NCBI GenBank assembly: GCA_963698565.1
Contig: CAVORH010000006.1
Span: forward strand, 124,001-188,000
Length of the DNA: 64,000 bases
Source: Sva-07 sp963698565
Lineage (GTDB): Bacteria > Actinomycetota > Acidimicrobiia > Acidimicrobiales > Ilumatobacteraceae
Reading direction: 5' to 3'
Numbering within the stretch: the first letter of the stretch is position 1; each line of letters begins with the position of its first letter. Below the pieces are notes generated by a model. That model was not told the DNA's origin. It searched no databases and saw nothing but the letters and a program-made list of their open reading frames with translations. Made by a program: the position numbers and the translations under genes. Positions 1 through 8,745 of this stretch are shown piece after piece.

Positions 1-1
1 C

Positions 2-475
2 ACACAGGTCGACGCGTTGATGGGGCTCGCGCTCGTTGAAGCACGTGGCGCCCTGGAGCACGACGACGTTCCGGTCGGAGCGGTCATCGTTCGAGGCGGT
101 GAGGTGATCGCCGCTCGCCACAACGAACGAGAGCTGTCCGACGATCCGGTCGCCCACGCCGAGGTCCTGGCGTTGCGCGACGCCGCCGCTCGCCTCGGCC
201 AGTGGCGACTCGACGACTGCACCATGTTCGTGACGTTGGAGCCCTGCCCGATGTGCGCCGGTGCGCTCGTGAACGCGCGGCTCGGCCGCCTCGTCTACGC
301 AGCCCACGACCCCAAGGCCGGGGCCGTCACCAGCCAGTTCGAGCTGCTCGACGGGTCGCGGCTGAACCACCGCGTCGAGGTGACCTCGGGGGTGCGCGCT
401 GCCGAGTCGGCCGAGCTGTTGCGAGCGTTCTTCCGACTCCGACGAACGTCGAAGTCGGACAACACCGATCAGTGA
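2..475 (+). CDS. tadA: tRNA-specific adenosine deaminase, 5' end outside window
   Basis: Zinc enzyme that deaminates the wobble adenosine of tRNA-Arg(ACG) to inosine; its likely substrate gene is at 26676-26748. Counting from the TTG at 17, the zinc and catalytic motifs are H47-A-E49 and P76-C77-P-M-C80, the family signature, and VPVGAVIV precedes them at the usual distance. The frame is open from base 2 and the residues before the TTG (TQVDA) fit the family's N-terminal helix, so the true start is probably upstream of the window. The gene converges on the next one, and the two stop codons overlap by 7 bases. Cytosine or guanine deaminase is possible but less likely given the PCPMC context. 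Confidence 0.9.
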   Translation, partial: TQVDALMGLALVEARGALEHDDVPVGAVIVRGGEVIAARHNERELSDDPVAHAEVLALRDAAARLGQWRLDDCTMFVTLEPCPMCAGALVNARLGRLVYAAHDPKAGAVTSQFELLDGSRLNHRVEVTSGVRAAESAELLRAFFRLRRTSKSDNTDQ

Positions 476-1899
476 TCCTTGCGGCGCAAGCTGCCGATCA
501 GACGACGAAGCGCCGAACTGCGCTCGTTGGAAGGCTCCGACTCGTGCGCCTCGTCGACGAACACGACCGAGGCAACTCCCTGTGATGGCAGCGTCGCCAC
601 CGAGATCGACTCGTTGCCGACGGCATCGGGAGCATCGACCGGCGACTCGGGCATGACCTCGTCCGCCGCCTCCTCCATCCGGGCGTACATCACCTCGGCG
701 CGCATGTCCATCGTCGGCGGCGCGAACCCACCGAGGCCGGCCGGAGCGGGCTCGACGGCAGCGAGCTGCGTGGTGATCTCCGTCGCTGCGGGGACGCCGA
801 CGGGTGCATCGACGGTTGACTCATCGAGGATCGAGAGCGCTGGTGCTGCCGCTGCGGACTCGATGGCGGCGATCGCTCGCCGGACCGCAGCAGCGACGTC
901 GTCGGGGGCGTCGTCGGACACCGCCTGCTGGCCGGCCGGCTCCATCGGCGGAATCTCGAAGTGCAACTCGCCCTCTGCGTTCTCGACGAAGGCTGGGGGT
1001 TCGTTCAACTCGGCGTCGAGTGGCCCGATGCCCTGGGGTTCGTCAGCGACATCGGTCGGCGCCGCCACCGGCGCTTCGGTGCCGTCGGGCCACGTGACCT
1101 CGAAGTGGAAGTCGTCGGCGAGGTCGTCGTCGACCGGTACGACATCGGCGAGGTCGTCGTCGACCGGTACGACACCATCGTCGCCGTCGTCGACCGGTAC
1201 GACGTCATCGTCGGCGTCGATGTCGAGTCGTTCACGGAACGAGTCGAACATGATCAGGTCGACATCCTCCACCTCTGGCAGGGGCGCCACGTCGGTCGGA
1301 CCGCCTTCGAACTCGTCCCATTCGATCGTGAGTTCGTCGGCGCCGAGATCCAGGCCCGACAGCATCTCGACGACCGCGCCGTCGATCTGCGTCGCCGGGG
1401 CCACCGGCCGGGTCGCCGGCACGGCGTCGAATCGTGCGACGAACCAACGATGCACTCCAGATGGATGGTGACGGTACGCCGTCACGCGCGCGGTGGTGAC
1501 CGCCTGGTTGGCGAGCTCGGCGATCAGCGCCCCGGTCGATGTCTCGGTGACGACGAGCACCGCGTCACGATCGACCGACGCGTCGCGGTCGAACAGGCGT
1601 CCGAGGTGCTCGACATCGCCCACGCGTACGGTGCCACGTTCGAGTTGGCCGGTGTCGACGACACCCGCTTCGAGCAGTCGCCGCCCCAACGGGGCGTCGG
1701 ATTGCCGCTCGGCGTAGTACACGACGCCGTTGTCGAGGTACACGAGCACCTGGGGGTCGACCTCGAAGACGATCTCGCCGGTGAAGGAGCGATCGCGCGC
1801 CTCGTTGAGCAGCATCCACGCGGGCTGTGGTTCGGTGACCGACAGTGCTCCCGTCGCGGTCTCGGTCGAACCGGACTTGATTCCTGTGTTGTGCATCAT
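469..1899 (-). CDS. DUF4388-type N-terminal domain protein with acidic, low-complexity C-terminal half
   Basis: About 476 residues. Residues 20-190 resemble the DUF4388 (PatA N-terminal-like) domain: a 'F(T)GEI ... VYLDNGVVYYAE' segment followed by 'LGRRLLEAGVVDTGQL'. This domain is common beside bacterial Ras-like GTPases. The rest is acidic and proline/alanine rich, with a 10-residue repeat around VVPVDD encoded by a 30-bp DNA repeat. It ends in a basic tail. Its ATG overlaps the TGA of the upstream GTPase gene by one base (TGATG), so the three genes 469-2923 read as one translationally coupled operon. A role as effector or adaptor of the GTPase is inference; no catalytic motif is visible. 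Confidence 0.7.
   Translation of the reverse strand: MMHNTGIKSGSTETATGALSVTEPQPAWMLLNEARDRSFTGEIVFEVDPQVLVYLDNGVVYYAERQSDAPLGRRLLEAGVVDTGQLERGTVRVGDVEHLGRLFDRDASVDRDAVLVVTETSTGALIAELANQAVTTARVTAYRHHPSGVHRWFVARFDAVPATRPVAPATQIDGAVVEMLSGLDLGADELTIEWDEFEGGPTDVAPLPEVEDVDLIMFDSFRERLDIDADDDVVPVDDGDDGVVPVDDDLADVVPVDDDLADDFHFEVTWPDGTEAPVAAPTDVADEPQGIGPLDAELNEPPAFVENAEGELHFEIPPMEPAGQQAVSDDAPDDVAAAVRRAIAAIESAAAAPALSILDESTVDAPVGVPAATEITTQLAAVEPAPAGLGGFAPPTMDMRAEVMYARMEEAADEVMPESPVDAPDAVGNESISVATLPSQGVASVVFVDEAHESEPSNERSSALRRLIGSLRRKDH
1111..1200. repeat. 30-bp direct repeat, three units, in the DUF4388 gene
   Basis: Three 30-base units, the first two nearly identical and all ending in cgaccggtac. The period keeps the reading frame and encodes the acidic VVPVDD repeat. 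Confidence 0.85.
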
Positions 1900-2444
1900 C
1901 AGGCCACCTCTGCCTTCGTTGACTCCATCGCTGCGAGCAGCGTCAGGAGGATTTCGACGACGACCTCACGGCCGGAGTCGGGGTCGATCAATTGACACGG
2001 CACGACGGCTTCTCCGTCGAGTGCGCCGAGCCCGCGTGCGAGCTGACGCGCGACCGCCTCGTCGTCGCAACGGTTCACGGCGACGACCGCCGGAACGCGG
2101 AGATCGCGCAGCAGCGCCCGCAACTCCACGCCGGCAGCGGCATGGGTCTCGGTTGCCTCGGCATCGATCACGAACGCAACGACGTCGACGTCGCCCTTGA
2201 GAATGTTGGTCATGAACCGGAAGCGGGCCTGGCCGGGCGTACCGAAGAGCAGCAGGCGCGTGTCGTCCTCGAGGCGGTAGGTGCCGAAGTCCATCGCAAC
2301 GGTGGTGTGCGATTTGACCTCCGACTCCTCGCCGCTGGTGACGACGTCGGTGGAGATCACCTGGGTCTGCGACACCGACTGGATCATCGAGGTCTTGCCG
2401 GCTGCGAAGGGTCCGGTGACGAGGATCTTGAACGTATGGCTCAT
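1899..2444 (-). CDS. Ras-like small GTPase (MglA/CvnD-type)
   Basis: A 181-residue GTPase. The P-loop is GPFAAGKTS (residues 11-19), the G3 motif is GTPGQ and the G4 motif is VNRCD, near two thirds of the length. This is the arrangement of the CvnD GTPases encoded in streptomycete 'conservons' and of MglA relatives. The ATG overlaps the stop of the roadblock gene by 4 bases (ATGA), and its own stop overlaps the DUF4388 gene. A nearby roadblock protein is the usual regulator of this class. No sensor kinase or DUF742 gene, the other conservon members, lies alongside, so this is a reduced module. Confidence 0.88.
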   Translation of the reverse strand: MSHTFKILVTGPFAAGKTSMIQSVSQTQVISTDVVTSGEESEVKSHTTVAMDFGTYRLEDDTRLLLFGTPGQARFRFMTNILKGDVDVVAFVIDAEATETHAAAGVELRALLRDLRVPAVVAVNRCDDEAVARQLARGLGALDGEAVVPCQLIDPDSGREVVVEILLTLLAAMESTKAEVA

Positions 2445-2923
2445 GGCGACGTTCCGGCGAGCATCGGAGCGCGGCGCTGGACGAACGCTCGCAAGCGACG
2501 CTGCTCGACGGCCGACGACGCCAGCACGGCGAGCACCCGTTGGGCACCGATCGGCCACACGAGGAGCAGGCCGCCGTCGTGGTCGACGACGAGCTGACGC
2601 AGCTGTTCGCCGCCACCCATCGCCACGAGTTGATGGGCGAGTCCCACGGCGGCAGCGAGCATCGCGGGGTGCGACGGCTCCTCGTTCATCGACGAGTTCG
2701 TGGCGAGCCCGAAGCCGTCGACCGATGCCAGGATCACTCCCCTCACACCCTCGATCTCCTCGACCAGTTCGTCGAGGATCGTTGCTGGATCGACGGGCGC
2801 GTTCGGCGCTGATGCTGGCGTGACCGGGGCAGTCCAGACGCAGACCGGCACGGGCCGCCGCGGCGGCACCAGCAAGCTCGCCGGGAGCGGTGGTCGGTCG
2901 ATGACTGCCTTGACCTTTTCCAT
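2441..2923 (-). CDS. Roadblock/LC7 domain protein
   Basis: About 160 residues. A proline-rich N-terminal 50 residues precede a roadblock/LC7 domain (ILDELVEEIEGVRGVILASVDG, then the long AAAVGLAHQLV helix and the GLLLVWPIG strand). In bacteria these dimeric proteins act as GTPase-activating or scaffold partners of MglA/CvnD-type GTPases, and the next gene encodes one. I chose the ATG at 2923 (MEKVKAV); in-frame ATGs lie a few codons upstream and cannot be excluded. The stop overlaps the GTPase start (ATGA). It is the first gene of the operon; 2924-3190 upstream holds no gene I can support. Confidence 0.82.
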   Translation of the reverse strand: MEKVKAVIDRPPLPASLLVPPRRPVPVCVWTAPVTPASAPNAPVDPATILDELVEEIEGVRGVILASVDGFGLATNSSMNEEPSHPAMLAAAVGLAHQLVAMGGGEQLRQLVVDHDGGLLLVWPIGAQRVLAVLASSAVEQRRLRAFVQRRAPMLAGTSP

Positions 2924-3113
2924 ACGAATCCATATCGGCATTTGACGCCGCATCTTGAGGGGTTTCTGGCCGAGCGGCATCCCACCGAGGCGCCGATCGA
3001 GGGTTCTTCCCCGACCCCGGATGCATCGCGGTGCATTTGAGGTCCCGCGCGCTCCCGAGGCACCATGCGATCGCCATCGACCGTGAGCCCCACACCCTGG
3101 TCACGACGACGGA

Positions 3114-3177
3114 CGTCCATGGATCTCGGGTTCACGACTCCCCTGCTCAGCAGGGTCGTCGTGGATCTCCATGGACG
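3114..3177 (-). terminator. Nested inverted repeat downstream of tRNA-Ser
   Basis: Ten-base arms CGTCCATGGA (3114-3123) and TCCATGGACG (3168-3177) enclose a second inverted repeat around ctgctcagcag. It lies just past the 3' end of the minus-strand tRNA gene. No U-run follows, so termination is a guess. Confidence 0.4.
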
Positions 3178-3190
3178 CCCGTGGACGTAC

Positions 3191-3281
3191 TGGCGGAAGG
3201 CGTGGGATTCGAACCCACGGAGGCCCGAAGGACCTCAACAGTTTTCGAGACTGTCCCATTCGTCCGCTCTGGCAGCCTTCC
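3191..3281 (-). tRNA. tRNA-Ser (CGA)
   Basis: A 91-base class II tRNA with a long variable arm. The acceptor GGAAGGC pairs with GCCTTCC, discriminator G, CCA encoded. The anticodon loop CTCGAAA gives anticodon CGA. Confidence 0.96.
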
Positions 3282-3315
3282 GTCGGTGGAGGCTAGCGGT
3301 GAACGGTGAGGTCGG

Positions 3316-4848
3316 CTACGAGCAGACCGTGCCGTCGTCGGGCGCCACGAGCTGCAGGAGGTACTCGTGGACGATGCCCTGCACGCAGGCGGAGCCCCGA
3401 TAGCCGGTGTGCTCGTTCGCCTCGACCACGACCAGCCGGCCGTCCTCGAGTGCATTGGCCATCGCCCGTGTGCTGTCCAGCGGAGTGGCGGCGTCGCCGG
3501 TGGTGCCGATCACCACGATCGGGCCTGCCCCCACACCGGTGATCTCGAGACGCGGATCGACGGCCGGCGGGAAGAAGGTGCAGGCGTACGAACCCGTCGT
3601 GTACGGAAAGATCCGCGGTGCGACCTCGAGGACCGCATCGACCTCGGCGTCCGATTCCGCCACGGTCGGCCGCTCGGACTGGTCGGCGCAGTTGATCGCC
3701 TGGAACGACTCGATCAGGTTGCCGTACGAGCCGTCGGCCTGGCGACCGTAGTACGCGTCGTGCAACTGCAGCAGGCCGGCGCCGTCGCCGGCCTGCGCGT
3801 CCTCGAGCGCACGTTCGAACGCCGGCCAGTACGAATCGGAGTACATCGCCTGGGCGAGTGCGATCGCGGCGACTCCGCGGTCGACGGGCACCCGCCCGTC
3901 CGCGGACGGCAGCGGCGACTCGTCGAGTGCTTCCATCAGCCGATCGAACGCGCCCTCGGCGTCGCCGCCGTTGTGGAACGCACACGCACTGTCGGCGCTG
4001 CACTGGGCGAGGAACGTGTCGAGCGCCGCCTCGAAGCCCCTGCCCTGCGCGAGCCCGACCTCGAGCGGGCTGGCCGTCGGATCGACCGCCCCGTCGAAGA
4101 CGGCAGCGCGCACGGTGGTGGGATACAGCGTGGTCCACACGCCACCGAGCTCGCTGCCGTAGCTGAAGCCGAAGTAGCTCACCTGGTCGACGCCGAGCGC
4201 CTGGCGGATGGCGTCCATGTCGCGTGCCGAGTTGTTGGTGCCCACGTACTGCAGATCGTCGACGCGGTCGATGCAGCGCTGCGCGAACTCCTCGGCGAGG
4301 TCGACGAGCGCCTGACGTTCGGCGTCGTCGTCGGGCGTGACGTCGAGCGTCGAGTAGAAGCGGTCGTACTCGTCGTCGTCGATGCAGTCGACCGCACCCT
4401 CGCTCTGGCCGGTCCCACGCGGGTCCCAGCCGATGATGTCGAAGTTGTCGGTGATGTCGGATCGGAAGAACCCGGAGGCATTCAGCGCCAGCGAAGCGCC
4501 CTCGGCGCCCGGCCCACCACGGTTGGCGAGGAGTGGTCCCACCGGCGTCTCCGCCGACGCCCGGTGGCGCACGACGTACAGGTCGATCGTGTCGCCCTGC
4601 GGGTCGGCGTAGTCGACGGGCACCGTCAACCGTCCCTCGTCGGTCACGTCGTTGAGCGGGGTCCAGTCGATCGTGTAGTCGAGTGGGACCACCGCCGACG
4701 ACGTTGCAGTGGTCCCATCGGGAGCCACCACATCGGCAGGATCGGTGATCCCGGTGACGTCTCGCGCCACCACCGGAGGGTCGTTGGAGCCGCCGGAACA
4801 CGCGGCGAGCGTGAGCGCGGCGGTGACAGCGAGAGCGAAGCGACGCAT
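3316..4848 (-). CDS. Secreted alpha/beta-hydrolase lipoprotein, tripeptidyl aminopeptidase-like
   Basis: A 510-residue exported hydrolase of the streptomycete SlpD/Tap family, which removes short N-terminal peptides from extracellular proteins. The N-terminus is a lipoprotein signal with lipobox LAAC and lipidated Cys17. The alpha/beta-hydrolase core shows NRGGPG (oxyanion region), DIIGWDPRGTGQS, the nucleophile elbow G-F-S-Y-G-S, and a C-terminal TAP-type domain with VIGTTGDAATP (acid region) and the histidine in EHTGYRGS. Six or more cysteines in the mature part fit an extracellular protein. It is monocistronic, between the tRNA-Ser gene and the divergent ABC transporter. Substrate specificity is unknown. 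Confidence 0.85.
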   Translation of the reverse strand: MRRFALAVTAALTLAACSGGSNDPPVVARDVTGITDPADVVAPDGTTATSSAVVPLDYTIDWTPLNDVTDEGRLTVPVDYADPQGDTIDLYVVRHRASAETPVGPLLANRGGPGAEGASLALNASGFFRSDITDNFDIIGWDPRGTGQSEGAVDCIDDDEYDRFYSTLDVTPDDDAERQALVDLAEEFAQRCIDRVDDLQYVGTNNSARDMDAIRQALGVDQVSYFGFSYGSELGGVWTTLYPTTVRAAVFDGAVDPTASPLEVGLAQGRGFEAALDTFLAQCSADSACAFHNGGDAEGAFDRLMEALDESPLPSADGRVPVDRGVAAIALAQAMYSDSYWPAFERALEDAQAGDGAGLLQLHDAYYGRQADGSYGNLIESFQAINCADQSERPTVAESDAEVDAVLEVAPRIFPYTTGSYACTFFPPAVDPRLEITGVGAGPIVVIGTTGDAATPLDSTRAMANALEDGRLVVVEANEHTGYRGSACVQGIVHEYLLQLVAPDDGTVCS

Positions 4849-4961
4849 CGACTCAAGCGTAGGGTCGCCGGCACCACCCGCGACCTCGGCCCCCGTGCAT
4901 CAGCAGGGTCACCCGGCGGGCGGCCGATTCGGGTCGCTCGGATGCTCGTAGCGTGGGCGGC

Positions 4962-6821
4962 ATGCGCATGCCCCCGCACTCGATGATGCCCGGCGACAAG
5001 GACGCCCTGAAGGGCGTCGAATTGCAGGAGGGGACGTTGCGACGGGTGTGGACCTTCGCCCGCCCGTACCGCAGCACGATCATCGTGTTCCTGGTGGCGA
5101 TCGTCTCGGCGGCGCTGCTCGCTCTCGTGCCGCCGTTCGTGTTCCGCAGCATCATCGACAACGCCATTCCCGACTCGAACCGGGGTCAGATCGTCGTGCT
5201 CGCCGGCCTCGCGGCGTTCGCGGCCGTCGGAGATGCGGGTCTCGCCATCGTGCAGCGCTGGACGAGCGCCAAGGTCGGCGAGGGCCTGATCTACGACCTG
5301 CGGCGGGCCTTGTTCGCCAAGATCCAACGCATGCCGATCGCGTTCTTCACGCGAACCCCCACCGGCTCGATCACCTCCCGGCTCAACAACGACGTGATCG
5401 GCGCACAGACCGCAGTCACGTCCACCCTCGGCAGCATCGTCAGCAACGTCATCGTGCTCGTCACCACGCTCGCTGCGATGTTCTGGCTGCAGTGGCAGCT
5501 GACGCTCCTGACGCTGATCGTGCTCCCGCTGTTCATCGTTCCAGCTCGACGGGTGGGGGCGAGACTGCAGACGATCGCGCGGGAGCAGATGGCGTACAAC
5601 GCGGCGATGAACACCCAGATGACCGAGCGGTTCAACGTGTCGGGCGCGACGCTGGTGAAGCTGTTCGGCTCCGGTGCCCGCGAGCGCGACGCCTTCGACC
5701 AGCGAGCGGCAGGGGTGCGCGACACCGGCATCCGCTCGGCGCTCCTCGGACGCGTCTTCTTCGTCGCCCTCGGTCTCGTCGGTGCGCTCGGGACGGTCGC
5801 CATCTACGGGTTCGGCGCGTTCATGGCGGTGAACGGCACGATCACCCCCGGCACGCTGGTCGCGCTCGCGGCGCTCGTGACCCGCGTGTACCAGCCGCTC
5901 ACCGGCCTCACGAACGCCCGCGTCGACCTGATGACGTCGATGGTGAGCTTCGAGCGGGTCTTCGAGGTGCTCGACGCACCCGAGGCGATCACCGAGCGGC
6001 CGGGCGCGATCGATCTCGTCGACGCCCGCGGCGCGGTCGAGTTCGACGACGTCGTGTTCCGGTACCCGCCGGCGTCGGAGTCAGCGATCGCGTCGATGGA
6101 GCAGAACGCCGGGCTGGGCGGCGACACCGATCCCGACGTCGACGTGCTGCGGGGCCTCTCGCTGAGGATCGCTCCCGGGGAGACCGTGGCGCTGGTCGGT
6201 GCCTCAGGTGCCGGCAAGTCGACGACGATCTCACTGCTGCCTCGGCTGTACGACGTCACGACCGGCGCGGTGCGCATCGACGGCCACGACGTCCGCGACC
6301 TGACGCTCGACTCGCTGCGCGGGGCGATCGGAATCGTGTCACAGGATCCGCATCTCTTCCACGAGTCGATCGGCGACAACCTGCGCTACGCCGATCCCGA
6401 CGCCACCGACGAACAGCTCGTCGACGCGGCGAAGGCCGCACGGATCCACGACACGATCGCGGCGCTCCCCGACGGCTACGACACGATCGTCGGTGAGCGC
6501 GGGTACCGCCTCAGCGGCGGGGAGAAGCAGCGGCTGGCGATCGCACGGCTGCTGTTGAAGAACCCGTGCATCATGGTGCTCGACGAGGCGACCAGCCATC
6601 TCGACAACGAGAACGAAGCGCTGATCCAAGCGGCGCTCGACACCGCCATGCGTGACCGCACCGCACTGATCATCGCTCACCGCCTGTCGACCATCCGGAG
6701 CGCCGACCGGATCGCGTTCGTCGAGGACGGCCGAATTGCCGAGATCGGATCCCACGACGAGTTGCTCGCGGCCAACGGTCGCTACGCCCACCAACTCGCC
6801 GCCGGGGAGCTGGTGGCGTGA
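4962..6821 (+). CDS. ABC-type multidrug/lipid exporter, fused membrane and ATPase domains
   Basis: About 619 residues in the standard half-transporter layout. Six membrane segments occupy about residues 35-330. The nucleotide-binding domain follows, with Walker A GASGAGKST, Q-loop SQDPHLF, signature LSGGEKQR, Walker B IMVLDEAT and H-loop IAHRL. It probably works as a homodimer in the cytoplasmic membrane exporting a hydrophobic compound. I prefer the ATG at 4962; a GTG at 4953 and an ATG at 4968 are alternatives, and no strong ribosome-binding site decides. About 20 extra residues lie between the domains. The substrate cannot be told from sequence. Confidence 0.9.
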   Translation: MRMPPHSMMPGDKDALKGVELQEGTLRRVWTFARPYRSTIIVFLVAIVSAALLALVPPFVFRSIIDNAIPDSNRGQIVVLAGLAAFAAVGDAGLAIVQRWTSAKVGEGLIYDLRRALFAKIQRMPIAFFTRTPTGSITSRLNNDVIGAQTAVTSTLGSIVSNVIVLVTTLAAMFWLQWQLTLLTLIVLPLFIVPARRVGARLQTIAREQMAYNAAMNTQMTERFNVSGATLVKLFGSGARERDAFDQRAAGVRDTGIRSALLGRVFFVALGLVGALGTVAIYGFGAFMAVNGTITPGTLVALAALVTRVYQPLTGLTNARVDLMTSMVSFERVFEVLDAPEAITERPGAIDLVDARGAVEFDDVVFRYPPASESAIASMEQNAGLGGDTDPDVDVLRGLSLRIAPGETVALVGASGAGKSTTISLLPRLYDVTTGAVRIDGHDVRDLTLDSLRGAIGIVSQDPHLFHESIGDNLRYADPDATDEQLVDAAKAARIHDTIAALPDGYDTIVGERGYRLSGGEKQRLAIARLLLKNPCIMVLDEATSHLDNENEALIQAALDTAMRDRTALIIAHRLSTIRSADRIAFVEDGRIAEIGSHDELLAANGRYAHQLAAGELVA

Positions 6822-6855
6822 AACGAACGCCTCGCTTGCGCCCCGCCGAGTCGCC

Positions 6856-8745
6856 CTACTGCACTTCCCAGGAGTTGATTGCGTACGCCCCGTTCTGGTT
6901 CACCTGCACGATCGCCGTCGACGTCTCGTAGCCGGCATCCGTCGTCGAGACGATGCGGAACTTCCGCTGCACGATCGTCTTGAGGAATCCGATGGGCACC
7001 GACTGGGGCCCGGTGGCCCGGGCGTCCGACCCGTCGAACTGGGCGGCCAGGATGCCGCCGGAGATCTTCACGGCGAGACCGTTCGGGTTCGCCAGGCTGA
7101 CCCGGCCCTGTGGCACCGCGACGTAGCCCGGGATGTCCACCGTGGCGGGAGCGGCCGCAGGCAGGCTGATCTCGAGGATCGACACGGGGACGACGGGACC
7201 CGGAGCCGGAGGAGGTGACGGAGCGGGAGGTGGGCCGAGGGCCGCTGCAGGAGTGACCGCAGCGGTCGGAGCCGACGGTGCCGATGCGCCCACCTCGTTG
7301 ATCGCCGTCAAGCTGAATGTGTACGCCGTACCCACGGCCAGCCCCGCGACGTCGCACTCCAGGGCCGACCCGGTGCTCGTGTCGACCTCGCAGGTGTTTC
7401 CCCCGGGCGAAGCGGTCACCCGGTAGGTCCGGACGGGTTCGCTCGCCGCATCAGCCGCCCATGACACCCTCACCGTGCCGTCGTACGGGACCGCCGCCGG
7501 GGTCGCCGGCGGATTCGGCGCAGCAGCGGCAGGGGGAAGGGCTACTGCGTTCACCGGCGTGAACACCGATGGAAGATATCCCTGGGTCGTTGCCGGCACC
7601 GGGGTGTCCGAGCCGACCAGGGACGCCGGCACGTCGAGAATTCCCGGCGCAACCAGGTCAGCCCCGGTCACGCCATCGGGGGCGAGTACCCCGTTGACGC
7701 TGACGATCGACACGTCCTGCGACGGCGCGTCGCCGGTGTCGCCGGGCGCCACGTACCGCTTGTTGAAGCGCAGACGAGAGCTCCGAACCATTGGAATTGT
7801 CGACCACGACCCGTCCCTCGGCACCGAGCACCCAGGTTCCTCCGAGCCCGCTCATGTTGTGGGTACCGGGAGCGTTCTCGGCGTAGAAGATGGCCTCCTG
7901 ATCGGTGCTACAGCCCGGACGGCGCCGAGGCCGACCACGACCGAGGCGCCGCCTTCGATGCGCACCTCGTTCTCGAAGTAGTAGATCCCGGAGGTGAAGT
8001 AGGTCGGGCCGTCGAGCACCACCTGGTCGGGGTAGGTGCCGGGGAAGTAGACCGTGCACGTGGGGAAGCCGCTCGGCATCTGGTTGCCATCGGGCGACCG
8101 GCGGTTCAGGCCGTGCACCGGAAGGTTCGGCAGCCAGATCTTGTCGGTCTCGGACTGCAACGTGCTCTGGGTCAACCACTCACTCGCCGAGGCCGGATCC
8201 GCCGGCCCGAAGTCGCACGGCACGGTTCGCGATGGCGAGGGAGCGCACCACGAGGTGCCCGTGAGTTCCTCGGGCGGTGCCGTGCCGACCTGGGTCGAAG
8301 TGACACCGACACGGAGTTCCTCGTCCGACTGGGCGCTCAGGGAGTCGATGAAGTAGCAGTTCGTCGTGACATCGACTCTCCCATGGAGATCGGAGCCAGT
8401 TGGACGGGGGTCGACGGCCCGCCCTGCGCCGCACGCGTCGTACAGCCGAACGGGGTCCGCCAGCGAGAGCCGGAGACCGGCCTTGGCGCTCTCGATGCGC
8501 ATGGTCTTCTCGCTCAACACGGTGTTCGCCTTGAGGACGGTCACCGCGTACCGCATCGTCGGAATGACGATGAGCGACCCGATGATCATCATCACCAGCA
8601 CGAGCGGAAGCACCGAGCCCGTGTCACGATCTCGGGGCGATCCCGCCGTCTCGCTGGCTTCCGGCAGTACCCGGGCGCCGTCGTCGGACACGGCCCCGGC
8701 CGCCCGACGCGAGCCCCACCTCGACACCCGTCCGCGCCGGCTCAT
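6856..8745 (-). CDS. PilX-like pilus assembly protein with fibronectin type III domain (two frameshifts)
   Basis: The N-terminus (ATG at 8745) is a basic stretch followed by 'DTGSVLPLVLVMMIIGSLIV', a single membrane segment typical of PilX-type minor pilins. The middle carries a predicted beta-rich region (FTSGIYYFENEVRIEGGASV). The C-terminal third (from about 7550 down) holds a fibronectin type III domain and a proline-rich linker. The frame shifts near 7920 and again near 7790; the protein family pattern continues across both, so I treat it as one gene. Its start overlaps the stop of the preceding gene (ATGA). Third gene of a minor-pilin operon with 8742-11665. Confidence 0.65.

Noticed and set aside
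3367..4986. 539-codon plus-strand frame opposite the peptidase gene
   Set aside because: Shadow of the lipoprotein gene in another frame; no start signals or protein motifs.
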